A DNA stretch of 64,000 nucleotides, from contig CM060915.1 in the NCBI GenBank assembly GCA_030737875.1, positions 355,505,863 to 355,569,862 of the forward strand, in the 5' to 3' direction. This stretch comes from Allium sativum. Its lineage: Eukaryota > Streptophyta > Magnoliopsida > Asparagales > Amaryllidaceae. The position numbers and the translations under genes were made by a program. Below the pieces are notes generated by a model, which ran no database searches, was not told the DNA's origin, and was given only the letters and a program-made list of their open reading frames with translations. Of this stretch, positions 35,551-47,600 are shown piece after piece (position 1 is the first letter of the stretch; each line of letters begins with the position of its first letter).

Positions 35551-36990
35551 AATTGTTTTGATCCGTGTAGTTGGTTAACCTATGAGCATAGATGATAGGT
35601 CTTTGTCTATCGTATTAGCCACTTAAATATATTTGACCCTTTAATTAAAGAGTCGATGGGATATGATTGATAAGTGTGTCGCACCCATGGTTTGTGATTT
35701 CATTATCGGTAGGAAACCACTACTTCACTTATGCTTTATCGACCTTGTCGATAAGCTTAACATCTATACTTTGAAAATGTTGGATAATCATATTATTGTC
35801 TATGAAGATAACGAGGGTAATATAGTTGTATGATGCTTATATTGTTTGCACAGAATGGCACACATTGGGGACAACAATAGGAAATTAAATAATTATAGAT
35901 GAAATGAGGGTATCAATAAATTTAAACTATTTTAGGGCATAAAATTTAAAATGAACTGTTAGGTTCCTAGTCATCATACGAATAAAACTATATCATGTGT
36001 GATGGATAGTCCACATTATATATTTGAACGTTTCATAGTCAACCTAAGGATAAAACTATGAGATGTGTTATGTGTAGCCCACATCTATATAAATATTTAA
36101 GGACTTAGGAGAGGGAAATCCAGATGGTAAGGGATAGATAATCCAAATGATAAAAGATGGGTAATCTTTATGAATTCATGATGTCTAACTGTCTAAATGT
36201 TAAGAAGGGTAACCAGTTGAATATGATGGAGACTCACTTAAGTATAAACACAAATAGGTAACTTGCAGACAAGTGGAGAACTTATATATTTATTAATTAT
36301 TAACCGTTAAGATGTGAGCCAGGAAAAGGTGATGGGGAATCCACTGTATGATGCGTTATCATTATTTTTGTTATTGTTCTAACAGTTTAGAATACAAGAG
36401 CATATGATTGGTTATTTTATAACAAGATACGCATGAGAGGCAAATCCGTTCTGCTACGCGGCATGATCTCACTAGATATCCATTGATTTCGGGTGGTAGT
36501 TATTATTCACACTAGTCTGTTGACTAAATTAAAGTTTTTATTTTTCCCTTAAGCTCTCGGGCACTCATTTGAGTAGATTTTGAATTTAAGTTTTCAAGTT
36601 CTTATTCAATGAATAAACTTCCAGAGACATGCATATGGAAAATAGATATTGTAGGAGTTGCTTTCCACTGTGTCTTTCATCTTTTTGGATGCTTGTAAAA
36701 ACAAATTTATTTATTGCCTATATAAAGATTTTGATCAACCAAGAGCATATTCATATGCCACTCTTGAAGTTATATTTTTTAATAATTATACTTTAATCTA
36801 AACGAGGATTTATGATAAAAAATGTAATGAATTATTATTAATGGATGTGTATTGAAAATTTTCATATTATCGTTTCTCTAATGTTATGATTCGTTAATAT
36901 ATCTGTTTTCTTTTGCCAAAAAATTAATACTATGGATGGTTTTAACATCCATAACACTTAGCTTTGGGCCTTGGGGAATGAAATGTTACA

Positions 36991-37599
36991 ATGAATGATA
37001 AATAGTTCGGATCAAACATAAAACTGAATCAACATGCACAAAAATGTTATTATTATCCACCTTGGTTTGAATGAAAAATGATGAGATTTGATGTAGATTT
37101 GATTTCCTAAGGTTTAATTCCTTAGTCTTCTAGTTTTCTTCATGTTTCAGTCTTAATGATGGTCAATCGCTCTTATGATTCTAATTTGCTTTATTGAAAA
37201 TGAATGAAGAAGGCGAAGGTGGAAAGGTATTAGGGGTAGGAATGAGGGCTATTCCCATTTTTCCCTTAACATATTACCCCTCCTTGTTCTAGCTTATAAT
37301 TAGTCTAATTAGTTTATTAATCATGGCATGACCTGATTAACTAATCAAATCTCATTATTTCCATTATCTCACATTATTTTATATTATTTATAATCAAATG
37401 TATCTTAATAATGATATCATAAAATTAGGGATATTGCAGAAAACGTAATCAGATATGACTTGTGAAGTACTTTTTTCTAATTGTCGTGTGACAAAAGAAA
37501 TTTCAACCTAACATCTGGTTGCGCAGTCCATATGGATAAAAGTGACATATAAATGCTAGTTTTAACAATCACTCAACACATTTCATTTTATCTAATGTA
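36991..37599. other. Unassigned AT-rich DNA after element C
   Basis: No gene or repeat recognised. It may be old host DNA on the right side of C. Confidence 0.45.
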
Positions 37600-37965
37600 C
37601 TTTTAAAATACAAATGATATTTTTAACTACCATTTGTCATATTCAATACACCTTAGTGCCCAAAAATGTAAATGATATTTTTAACTATCATTCAGCAGGT
37701 TCCATTTAATCTAATGCGTTTGAAAGTACAAGTGCTTTTTTTAACTGCAATTCAGCATATTTCATTTAATCTGATGCATTTTAAAAATACAAATTCTTTC
37801 TTAGACATGATTCATCCTACCATTCATCCTAATGCACTTAAAAAATACAAATATTATATTTAATGATCATTCAATACATTCAGTTCATTGTAATATACTA
37901 TAAAAAAACAAATGTTATTTTTACTATTATGTAGGGCATTCAATTCATTCTATCAAATAAGCATT
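37600..37965. repeat. Degenerate 60-72 bp tandem repeat
   Basis: Five to six units of the form 'acaaatgatatttttaac', then 'tatcattcagcatattcat', then 'ttaatctaatgcattttaaa'. The last units are also the start of the 2.2 kb duplication and appear again at 40009. Confidence 0.75.
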
Positions 37966-38674
37966 ATCATCTAATTTTATATGCTAAAAATGCTAAATTA
38001 AATAGCATGTCACAAATACAGTGCTATATTCCTTTTTTTGTACTTTGAAAAAGGGTAAATTAAACTAATATAAAATTAACTTAGTGATATAATCAAATTT
38101 TAAAGTTTAAACAATGATATTAACTAGATTTATCATTCTTTCTTATGGTCTAAAAAAATGCTAAACTAAATTAGCATTATGCATATGTAGTGTCATATAC
38201 GTTTCCACTTACTGATAACGTTAGTTCTATATAGCATTTTGGATTATTAACTGTAAATAAAAAATACTAATTAGCAAGATGTTCCACCTTTATCAACTAC
38301 GTTGACCGTCGCTTACCAGCCCACCTCAACCAGCCACGTCGTTTCATCTTAATCTACTGTCACTTAGTCGTATCGGCCAACTTCCATCGTCATCTTCTAA
38401 CCCGATGCCACCTCTCTGTTTCGACCAACCATCGTTGCCATCCTAAGGTGTTGTCGCCTCGTTGACTCCCAAACAATAGACTGCCATGATGCACTTTCCA
38501 AGCCACCACAATTGAGTCCCCTCAAAAGTTTGGCCTTGCAACATATATTTGCATGAACTTTAAGCCTTCGAAACAAAAAAAATTAAAGTCCTTACTCCTA
38601 AATTTTCTTTATGATTGTCTTTCTCCTTATTTCACTTCTTAAAAATGTCTTGAATTTTCATTGAACAACCAAAC

Positions 38675-38859
38675 GAGAGAAAATCCTCTATATCCAGAAT
38701 TCTTTATCCCCCTGTACCCAACCAATCAGGACCTTTTGATTTTCACAAATTTAAGCCCTCGGACTATTGAGGGCATAGCTGCAAAAAGGTGGAAATCAGG
38801 GGGTCCTGATTGGTTGGGTACAGGGGATATGAGATTTTGGCTACAGAGGATTTGATTTC
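38675..38859. mobile_element. Foldback MITE, Mutator-like, copy 1
   Basis: A 185-bp near-palindrome. The left arm (GAGAGAAAATCCTCTATATCC split: GAGAGAAAA then TCCTCTATATCC) faces a right arm ending GAGGATTTGATTTC. The inner parts CCTGTACCCAACCAATCAGG and CCTGATTGGTTGGGTACAGG are exact complements. Flanks are nine-base direct repeats CAACCAAAC (38666-38674 and 38860-38868). Nine-base duplications and ends starting with G fit Mutator-type elements. It encodes nothing; the open frame across it is an artefact of the palindrome. Confidence 0.72.
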
Positions 38860-40856
38860 CAACCAAACATCACATAGAGGAATTGGTTTTCACAACTACA
38901 AAGGTTGTCAAACTAAACTTCAACATAACTGGTTGAGGTCATCAGAATAAAAATTCAACCGACCGTTTGAGGACACTGTAATAATAATTTCAAATTCTAC
39001 AAGATAATATAAATTTCTTTGTGCCTTAGCTACATTGATTTATCAAACTCAAGTAATTTTTTTCCCTTAAATAACTAAGGTACTACAACTCGATCTTGAC
39101 GGATTAGTTAAATTTTATGGCTAAGTACTTATGTACAAACAATACATATATTAAGACAATAAATGTTGTTCATTAAGATAGTTAAATAGTGCTACTTATA
39201 TTCATGTACGAAAAAATCAACAAAGAAAATTAGGAGGAAGAATCGTTAAAATCACTAAATTTTATGAAAAATTGAAGCTTCAAGTTCAACGAAGAAAGCA
39301 TAAACATCAAGGAAGAGAACATCAAAGTATCATAGAGAATTTGTGAATTACATTAATTCCTCCATTGGACCACTGCAAGATCAAATAAGTGAAACAGCGA
39401 TTTGGGAAATGACTTTGCAACGTTATTTAAATCATTCAGATTCTCAACTGTTATGTCTTGAAAAAGAGAAATTTTATTCAGAGAATGAAAATTTGTAATC
39501 AGCTTAAAAAAATTGATGTCCTTAATAATAAAAATGAGATTTTTAGAAGTGAATAACTATGACTACTAGGTAAATTATAATTAAATTGACGAAAAAGTTA
39601 TGAATTTAAAAAAAATTACTTAAATTTAATTTTACCATATTTTGTGCTTTAATTAAAAGGGGTTTAGGCATTCTAAGACCAAAGGTAAAAAGAAAGTACT
39701 AGATTTGCAATTTTATATAATAAAAAAATTAATATTAGTAAAAAAAAGTCGTGTAATGGCTCGCAAATTTGAACTATTTTAAGTTGTATTACTATTTGAA
39801 TTTAAGTTAGCTTTTGAATTTTAAATTTAAATAACGAACTTGTAATGTTGAGTAGTATGTTTGATCGCATCTATCAAAAGAGAAAATTTCCGAAAAGTCA
39901 ATTTTTGGTCAAATTTGATCAATGTTTGAAGTATAGTTGAAATTTAAAAGTTTAAAATTCGATTTTCTTTTGAAATACTACACGATTTTATAAGATGACT
40001 CCTACTTATCATCCTAATGCACTTAAAAAATACAAATATTATATTTAATGATCATTCAATACATTCATTTCATTATAATATACTATAAAAATACAAATGT
40101 TATTTTTACTATTATGTAGGGCATTCAATTCATTCTATCAAATAAGCATTATCATCTAATTTTATATGCTAAAAATGCTAAATTAAATAGCATGTCACAA
40201 ATATAGTGCTATATTCCTTTTTTTATACTTTGAAAAAGGGTAAATTAAACTAATATAAAATTAACTTAGTGATATAATCAAATTTTAAAGTTTAAACAAT
40301 GATATTAACTAGATTTGTCATTCTTTCTTATAGTCTAAAAAATGCTAAACTAAATTAGCATTATGCATATGTAGTGTCATATATGTTTCCACTTACTGAT
40401 AACGTTAGTTCTATATAGCATTTTGGATTATTAACTGTAAATAAAAAATACTAATTAGCAAGATGTTCCACCTTTATCAACTACGTCGACCGTCACTTAC
40501 CAGCGCACCTCAACCAACCACACTGTTTCATCTTAATCTACTGTCACTTGGTCGTATCGGCCAACTTCCATCGTCATCTTCTAACCCGATGCCACCTCTC
40601 TGTTTCGACCAACCATCGTCGCCATCCTAAGTTGTTGTCACCTCGTTGACTCCCATACAATAGACTGCCATGATGCACTTTCCAAGCCACCACAATTGAG
40701 TCCCCTCAAAAGTTTGGCCTTGCAACATATATTTGCATGAACTTTAGCCTTCGAATGAAAAAAATTAAAGTCCTTACTCCTAAATTTTCTTTATGTTTGT
40801 CCTTCTCCTTATTTCACTTCTTAAAAATGTCTTGAATTTTCATTGAACAACCAAAC

Positions 40857-41047
40857 GAGAGAAAATCTCTTATATCCAGAATCCTTTATCCCCCTGTACC
40901 CAACCAATCAGGACCCTTTGATTTTCACAAATTTGCAATTAAGCCCTCGGATTATTGAGGGCATAACTGCAAAAAGGTGGAAATCAGGGGGTCCTGATTG
41001 GTTGGGTACAGGGGATATGGGATTTTGGCTACAGAGGATTTGATTTC
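40857..41047. mobile_element. Foldback MITE, Mutator-like, copy 2
   Basis: Copy of the MITE in the second unit of the tandem duplication, with the same CAACCAAAC flanks (40848-40856 and 41048-41056). Because both units carry it at the same place, the MITE inserted before the duplication. Confidence 0.72.
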
Positions 41048-42204
41048 CAACCAAACATCACATAGAGGAATTGGTTTTCACAACTACAAAGGTTGTCAAA
41101 CTAAACTTCAACATAACTAGTTGAGGTCATCAGAATAAAAATTCAACCGACCGTTTGAGGACACTATAATAATAATTTCAAATTCTACAAGATAATATAA
41201 ATTTCTTTGTGTCTTAGCTACATTGATTTATCAAACTCAAGTAATTTTTTTGCCTTAACTAACTAAGGTACTACAACTCGATCTTGGAGGATTAGTTAAA
41301 TTTTATGGCTAAGTACTTATGTACAAACAATACATATATTAAGACATAAATGTTGTTCATTAAGATAGTTAAATAGTGCTACTTATATTCATGTATAAAA
41401 AAATCAACAAAGAAAATTAGGAGGAAGAATTTTTAAAATCACTAAATTTTATGAAAAATTGAAGCTTCAAGTTCAACGAAGAAAGCATAAACATCAAGGA
41501 AGAGAACATCAAAGTATCATAGAGAATTTGTGAATTACATTAGTTCCTCCATTGGACCACTATAAGATCAAATAAGTGAAACAACGATTTGGGAAATGAC
41601 TTTGCAACGTCATTTAAATCATTCAAATTCTCAACCATTATGTCTTGAAAAAGAGAAATTTTATTTAGAGAACGAAAATTTGTAATCAGTTTAAAAAAAT
41701 TGATGTCCTTAATAATAAAAATGAGATTTTAAGAAGTGAATAACTATGACTACTTGGTAAAATTTAATTAAATTGACGAAAAAGTTATGAATTTAAAAAA
41801 AATAAAAATTACTTAAATTTAATTTTACCATATTTTGTGCTTTAATTAAAAGGGGTTTAGGCATTCTAAGACCAAAGGTAAAAAGAAAGTACTAGATTTG
41901 TAATTTTATATAATAAAAAAATTAATATTAGTAAAAAAAATCGTGTAACGGCTCACAAATTTGAACTATTTTAAGTTGTATTACTATTTGAATTTAAGTT
42001 AGCTTTTGAATTTTAAATTTAAATAACGAACTTGTAATGTTGTGTAGTATGTTTGATCGCATCTATCAAAAGAGAAAATTTCCGAAAAGTCAATTTTTGG
42101 TCAAATTTGATCAATGTTTGAAGTATAGTTGAAATTTAAAAGTTTAAAATTCGATTTTCTTTTGAAATACTACATGATTTTATAAGATGACTCTTACTTA
42201 TCAT

Positions 42205-43143
42205 TTCGTTGAAATCGGAATTCTATCACTTTGAATCTACAGCTCACACTGCAAAAATATGCAAACGCAGACCTTGTATTTGCGTATATTTCTGTCATGC
42301 ATTTTGCTTAGTATTTATGTATTTTTGTGAATTGGTTTATGTGTTCTTGGGATTATCAATGGGCTTGGTCAAATCAACACCTCTTTTTAAAACAATCATC
42401 TAAGTTTCTGCACTTTCTTTTCTTGAACAGAAACATCTGAAAAAGACTACGTGCTTGTTCTTCTTCCTTTCTCATTTCTATTTCTTTGTGAATTTCAGAT
42501 TCCAACCCCCCCCCCTCCAAACCATGTTATCTTCTCCTATTTTCTCAAGCCTATGTTTAAATCCTAAACACATACACTAATTTATCCCCTTCTTAGCTTA
42601 ATCCTGACCCTAGTTGTCCTTTGCCTTCACTATTTGCCGCCCTAGCCACTGCCTCCTTGCTGGCCTGGCCGCTGAAGCAATCTAGAGCTCTATCCAGTCA
42701 AGCCTGATCATGGCTTACCTAAAACACCACAACCCTAATCCAAAAACTCTAAAACCTAGTATGTTCACCCAAAAAACCTTTGCTTGCCTCATTTTTAACT
42801 AAGCTTCCACCGCCAGCTCCACTGACCGCCACATGAAGCCTGATCGAGCTACCTGATTGCTTGGGCCCCTTACTACACCTGGTCGAGCCTCTGTTATACC
42901 AACCCGAGCGTAAAACCCGAGTTATATTTATTTATTCATTGTGTTGCTTTGCTTCGTATCGTTTTAAGTTCATGTGCTTATGTCGGCTTTTCTATCTTCC
43001 AATCCATGTTAGTTAGTCACTTTTCTTGATATGTAAGGAGAGAATCAATAATGACTTGCATTCTTGTGCTAAGTGAATACACAACAATTGAAATGTCATT
43101 GATATGCTTGCTTCGATTTAGGAATTGCATGCTAGTATTGTAC
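42205..43143. other. Unassigned DNA, partly pyrimidine-rich
   Basis: Contains a C10 run near 42507 and C-rich stretches at 42590-42900. No gene recognised. The open frame 42209-42403 has no family features. Confidence 0.45.
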
Positions 43144-43163
43144 AATCATGATATGTTAGCATT

Positions 43164-43351
43164 GACTAGGCCTGTCAAAACTGACCCTAACCCGTTTACC
43201 CAACCCTTTTACCCTAAAATTAAAAGGATTGGGTCCAACCCAATCAACTTTCATTTATTTCTAACCCGACTCTCTTCCAGCTGCCAATCCAAAGCTCAAA
43301 ACCCAACCCAACCCGATTCTATCCACACAACCCTAAAATCACGATAGAAAA
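43164..43351 (+). mobile_element. 188-bp insertion between 20-bp direct repeats
   Basis: The 20-base sequence AATCATGATATGTTAGCATT occurs at 43144-43163 and again, exactly, at 43352-43371. The segment between them is GC-richer than its surroundings, carries several 'acccaaccc' and 'accctaa' motifs, and ends in an A-rich stretch (GATAGAAAA). A long direct repeat with an A-rich 3' end fits a SINE-like or LINE-driven retroposition. I cannot identify polymerase III boxes with confidence. Confidence 0.5.
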
Positions 43352-43371
43352 AATCATGATATGTTAGCATT

Positions 43372-43964
43372 AACACGTAAAACACGACACTATGCCATGC
43401 TAGTTTGACACGTGACACTGTATGCTGGGAAATGTTATAACTGAAATGTTAAAATGTGACACACGATATGCAATGACACGTTGTGTATGAGATCGACACT
43501 AGAATTATATGACATGTAAAATGTTATGTGACAAGTATTGATATGTATGTCGTTACCTGATATGTGTGCTATTTATATATTGCACTCACACTGCAAGTTC
43601 CGTGCAGATATGAAAATCACTATGGGTTGAAATAATACATACTAAATCATTATAAATCATTTTATATTGAATCGGGATATTGGTTGAAAAGGTATACACT
43701 CAAAAATTAAAACCTTATGGGTCAAAATAATACATATCTGAATCACTTGACTATAGGATAGAAAATTATCCACAGACACTATTGGTCAATAAAATTATTT
43801 TACATAATTTTATAAGTATGTTTGATATAAATAAATTTATTTGTAAATTTAATCTAAAGTTTTGGGTTTAAATTAATGTTTGAATATTTAAACTTGAGTT
43901 TATAAATTTAAGTTTGATTAGTTATGAAAATATTTAATACGACTTTAAGATTGAATTTGTTATT
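43372..43964. other. Unassigned AT-rich DNA left of element E
   Basis: No gene seen. Two copies of a 'tatgggt(tg/ca)aaataatacat' stretch occur near 43620 and 43718. Confidence 0.4.
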
Positions 43965-44049
43965 TGTTGGCTAGCTTTTTGACCAAGCCACCCAGGTTCA
44001 CTCACAAGAAGAAAGTATGAAACTACGTTCCCTAAGTACATGAAGGAAC

Positions 44050-44098
44050 GGATCGCACCAGAGGATCGCCCCTCATCGGATCGCCCCCCATCGGATCG
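44050..44098. repeat. GGATCG repeats in U3 of LTR E
   Basis: GGATCG starts at 44050, 44063, 44078 and 44093 (steps 13, 15, 15), with the unit TCATCGGATCGCCCC. More GATCCG/CGATCC copies lie at 44110-44120 and between 47737 and 48025, all upstream of the TATA box once the CACTA insertion is ignored. Confidence 0.8.
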
Positions 44099-45158
44099 CC
44101 CTCATAGCTTGAGCGATCCGACTACCCATGCATGACTCGACACTACTACAAAAGTGGGCATATTCGACACTAATTTGTGTGCGTTGCATGAAAAGTGTGG
44201 CGAAAGCTATGATTTCTTCGAGCTTCTGCAACAGCATTCATATGTTGTTGCATTATACGTGGATGCACTGTTGCGGTGGGAATTTTAGTGTTCTGATGTG
44301 CAACACCAGTTAAAAGCGTAGCATTACGTATATATAATCCAGCTCAGCTATCCGCGTTATCAACATATAAAAACCCCAACCGTAGATGAAAGATTAATCC
44401 AACGGTTCAAACCATCTATGGATCTGATGATCTTAATGTTAGCCATCATCCAATCATTGACAGCCACGTCATTTCATTCTTTTGACGAAATTTTGGCGCG
44501 ATCTTCTCCCTTCATGAAATCGTTTTCTTCTCTATCATCTAATCGTTTTCCCCCTTTTTACTATTGACAAAAATTTAAACCTAAATTCACGTCAGTATCG
44601 ATCCTCTCCTCGACAGCAAATTCTATTCCGAAAAGGATGAAGCTTTGAAACGCTTTCTAGTTTTGATTGCTCAGGGCGCTGACATCGCCAGTTTTTTCCC
44701 TCAGGTTCAGTTTGTATTGCACTGTGAATTAGTTGCGCTTATTATAGATTGGATTATGAGTAATTAGTAATTAGTTCATTTGTTACATTTTGGAAAACCC
44801 ATTCGCTTATGAGTAATTAGTTGCTCTTATTATTGATTTGGGATTTGGGATTATGCTGAGGTTTATTCGAAAATTATACCCAGCAATAAACCATGAGAAC
44901 CGGGCTACTGGCATGAAAAAGACATTGGTTTATTATAGAGGTCGAGCTAGTTAAGGAATGGGGACTGCGGTTAATTTGCACTGCTTGAGGTTCATACCTT
45001 ACACTGCGGTTAATTTGTATGCTTGAGGTTAATTTGCACTGCGGTGTGTATGCACTGCGGTGACATCCGAATTTTAAGCCTCTTACCGCAGATTTTGACA
45101 AAATCTGAAGCGGGCACTCAAGCATTTTCGTTTTATTACAATACACATCATACACGCA

Positions 45159-45530
45159 GTGCATAAATACACTCACAAGTATACACGCACGCACAAGTAT
45201 ACACGCACAAGTATCATAAGTATACACGCACAAGTATACACGCACAAGTATCACAATTATACAAGCTCAAGTATCATAAGTATACACGCACAAGTACACA
45301 CGCTCAAGTATCATAAGTATACACGCACAAGTATACACGCACAAGTATCACAAGTATACAAGCTCAAGTATCATAAGTATACACGCACAAGTACACACGC
45401 TCAAGTAGACACGCACAAGTATACACGCGCGCACAAGTATACATGCACGCACAAGTATCATAAGGCAGCCATCTGAAGGCACGCACAAGTATACACGCAC
45501 AAGTATCATAAGTATACACCAGAGACGTAC
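45159..45530. repeat. Tandem repeat of ACACGCACAAGTAT units
   Basis: About 370 bp built from 'tatacacgcacaag' (14 bp), 'tatcataag' (9 bp) and 'tatacaagctcaag' in higher-order combinations. Both strands read as open frames of Tyr/Thr/His repeats, which I regard as an effect of the repeat rather than genes. Confidence 0.9.
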
Positions 45531-45907
45531 GCAGAGATTTTAAAAAATCACCAGCATTCACAAACAAAACAACGTACCATTCACAAACATTCAAAAACAT
45601 TCACCAGCATCCATCATCAGTCATCACCTGTCATCACAAACTTCCACAACCACACAAAGTTTCACAAATATTCAGCAACCAAACCAGAATTTCTTGTTGT
45701 AACCACATCTAAAGGAAATTCAAGCCATACAATAACAGTGTCTCAAATTCAAGCCACACAACCACATCTATGTACAACTAACAGAGCACCAGTTTGTATT
45801 ATTATTTCAGAATCTTGGGTGGGGCATTATAACCTTGTATGTATGTATGTGAGTGTGTGCATGTGTGGTTGTGTCTCACTATAAGAAACTGTGGATGGAA
45901 GTAAAAT

Positions 45908-46702
45908 TTACCTATGATCACAAAAAAATGGTACCACTGGTTCCTCCCTATTGCTCACAAACAGAATTTCAGGCCTCATCAAAGGATGAGTATGTGTGGT
46001 GCGCTCAACCCTAATGATGTATTTCTTGTTGTCGAATCGAGCAGCAAAAACATTCTCCAAGCCAATGCCTTCATAAAATTCCATTTTCAGGTATAATGAT
46101 CTATGGTCAATTCGAGACCAATGACAGTCGTCAATTTCACACACATTTCCCATTGGCGTCATTAATTCTTATATTGCAGGAACATTTGTCTTCAGGAACT
46201 CGGGAAAGCCAACAACTCTGGCCCATGATTCTGCCTCGAACGCTGGTTCAGGCTCAAATTCTTCAGCAGACCATTGTTGCACATAAAAAGCACCTCCAAT
46301 TTTTGTAAAAAGTTTCAACATTAGCGCATGATCACGCGTACTGTAAGATGGGCATGTTATTAGAAAAGAGTTTTTGGGTATAACCCGTATAGTCCACTCC
46401 TCATTAAGCTTCAGCGTATGCCTAAGCGTGAGATGCACAAATTCGTAAGTCCAATGTCCTGAAAGAACAGTGGCAGTGATGCATAGTGAAGAGTCCTCCA
46501 TTGTTTTTTTTTTAACTTTTGACGATGGAGTTTTGTTTAGGAGTTGAAGATGTAGATGACGATATGCTTCTGAAGCTTGACAGGATATGAAGTGACACAC
46601 TGTACATGGCAGTAATATGGGAACTGAAAACTTTTTGCTCAGAAGACGAATGGCCATATGAAATTGCTTATTTGTTGGCTGGCATGAGTGACCAATCGCC
46701 AA
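45908..46702 (-). pseudogene. Captured coding fragment, DUF4283-like
   Basis: The - strand frame 46702-46169 (177 codons) and the frame 46162-45908 (84 codons) are in phase, parted by one TAA at 46166-46168. The 46500-46170 part shows the pattern of plant DUF4283 proteins: LCITATVLSGHWT, then SFLITCPSYSTRDHALML, then FYVQQWSAEEFEPEP and SWARVVGFPEFL. That is a nucleic-acid-binding-like fold known from plant zinc-knuckle proteins and LINE ORF1 proteins. No zinc knuckle follows. The start is uncertain: the ATG at 46700-46702 opens an unrelated-looking stretch, and MEDSSLCITATV (about 46500) is a more natural start. Origin from a host gene or a LINE is open. Confidence 0.5.
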
Positions 46703-46851
46703 TGGTCAGTAAGTCAATTGTAATAATTGTGTTCATAACATTTTACTAAGAAGGCCAATGGCCATTCGATGCCACCACTTATCAAATAACTTGTTATCAT
46801 TTGATCAGGTGCATATTTAATTCTGGAAGGCAGAGGGATACATTTTGCAGA

Positions 46852-46954
46852 TCGGATTGCTGCATATATATGATTCATATATAGGTACATACTAACATAC
46901 ATATATATTTCCTATTGCAATCGGATTGCTGCATATATATGATTCATATATATA
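46852..46954. repeat. Direct repeat of a 35-bp segment in the CACTA element
   Basis: The segment beginning ATCGGATTGCTGCATATATA occurs near 46852 and again near 46920, about 68 bp apart. Confidence 0.85.
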
Positions 46955-47219
46955 AATGAGTAATACATTTTGCAGGTGTGGACACATGTGTACATGTTCA
47001 GAATTCGCTAAAGAATTGGCCAGGAATGGATCAGGATAATGTCCCTTATGCCGTGCACCTATTCTTGAAGTAGTTCGAGCTTACTGTATACAATGAACAA
47101 AACGGTGTAGCTGATTTTTGAGTTTTGATATTTGGATAATTAAAACAATTGCTTTGGATGAGTTTCTTGTACAAAACCTGTATTGCAAAATATTTAATTA
47201 AAGCATTGTATTTCTATCA

Positions 47220-47600
47220 AATTAGTGTTGCATTTTCCTTCTTCTACTGTTGCGTTAGCTTTTATTGATATTGCATTTCATTGTAATGGTGTTGCATTAC
47301 ATATTGTAGTGGTGTTGCATTACATTAAATATAATTGCTTACCCGTCGCACGTGGACCCCACAGCTGACGTGGATAGCTGGTGTGGCATGTGACACGTGG
47401 AGTACTGACATGGAGAGATGACGTGTCGTGTGACACGTAGACAGCTGACGTGGAAAGCTGACGTGGTGGCACTGGAAGCCAGGCCCTAACTAATGCTTAA
47501 GGCAACGCTGAATAGTGTTGCATTACGTGCAAATAGTGTTGCATTATGGCTATAATGCAACACTTTCATTCCGTGGCCGTAGATGGGCAAAAGTGTTGCC
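47220..47600. repeat. Subterminal GTTGCATTA repeats, right end of the CACTA element
   Basis: At least ten copies of GTGTTGCATTA or close variants in both orientations (for example near 47224, 47290, 47318, 47515, 47530, and reversed as TGCAACACT near 47555). The left end has similar motifs at 44170-44330. Dense short subterminal repeats are the usual transposase-binding arrangement of CACTA elements. Confidence 0.8.
47340..47465. promoter_or_regulatory. Cluster of ACGT-core motifs in the CACTA element
   Basis: About eight ACGT cores occur in 125 bp, mainly as (T/G)GACGTGG, GACACGTGG and GACGTGTC. These are G-box/C-box type sequences bound by plant bZIP factors. They sit in tandem 'agctgacgtgga' style units. 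A regulatory effect is not shown by the sequence alone. Confidence 0.6.

Larger units (their letters stand above)
33571..36990 (+). mobile_element. 3' LTR of element C, about 3.4 kb
   Basis: Begins TATAATATATC, where the expected TG has become TA, and ends GGAATGAAATGTTACA. Its last 690 bp match the 5' LTR fragment 18985-19613. A TATA box (CATATATAAACATAG, 33757-33771) and a degenerate tandem repeat (34770-35550) lie inside. The far end of the other LTR is lost, so the full LTR rests on this copy and on the polypurine tract. Confidence 0.8.
37824..42204. repeat. 2.19 kb tandem duplication
   Basis: Units 37824-40008 and 40009-42204 are collinear and nearly identical, with scattered substitutions and small indels. 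The junction shows a TCAT microhomology, and the unit start lies inside the 60-72 bp repeat, so slippage or unequal exchange is a likely origin. Each unit holds one copy of the MITE and a GC-richer stretch (38290-38530 and 40470-40710) in which I find no gene. There are no TG/CA ends, primer site or polypurine tract, so these are not LTRs. Confidence 0.92.

Noticed and set aside
38661..38855. Open frames across the MITE copies (also 40843-41043)
   Set aside because: They are the translation of a palindrome, and the sequence has the structure of a MITE.
37824..42204. The 2.19 kb duplicated units as a pair of LTRs
   Set aside because: The units are directly adjacent, with no interior, no primer site, no polypurine tract and no TG/CA ends.
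43164..43330. hAT-type terminal sequence at 'taggcctgtcaaaactgac'
   Set aside because: The start resembles some plant hAT ends, but no inverted partner is seen and the flanking repeat is 20 bp instead of 8 bp.
45159..45476. Open frames of Tyr/Thr/His repeats as a repeat protein
   Set aside because: They follow from the tandem DNA repeat, and both strands are open.
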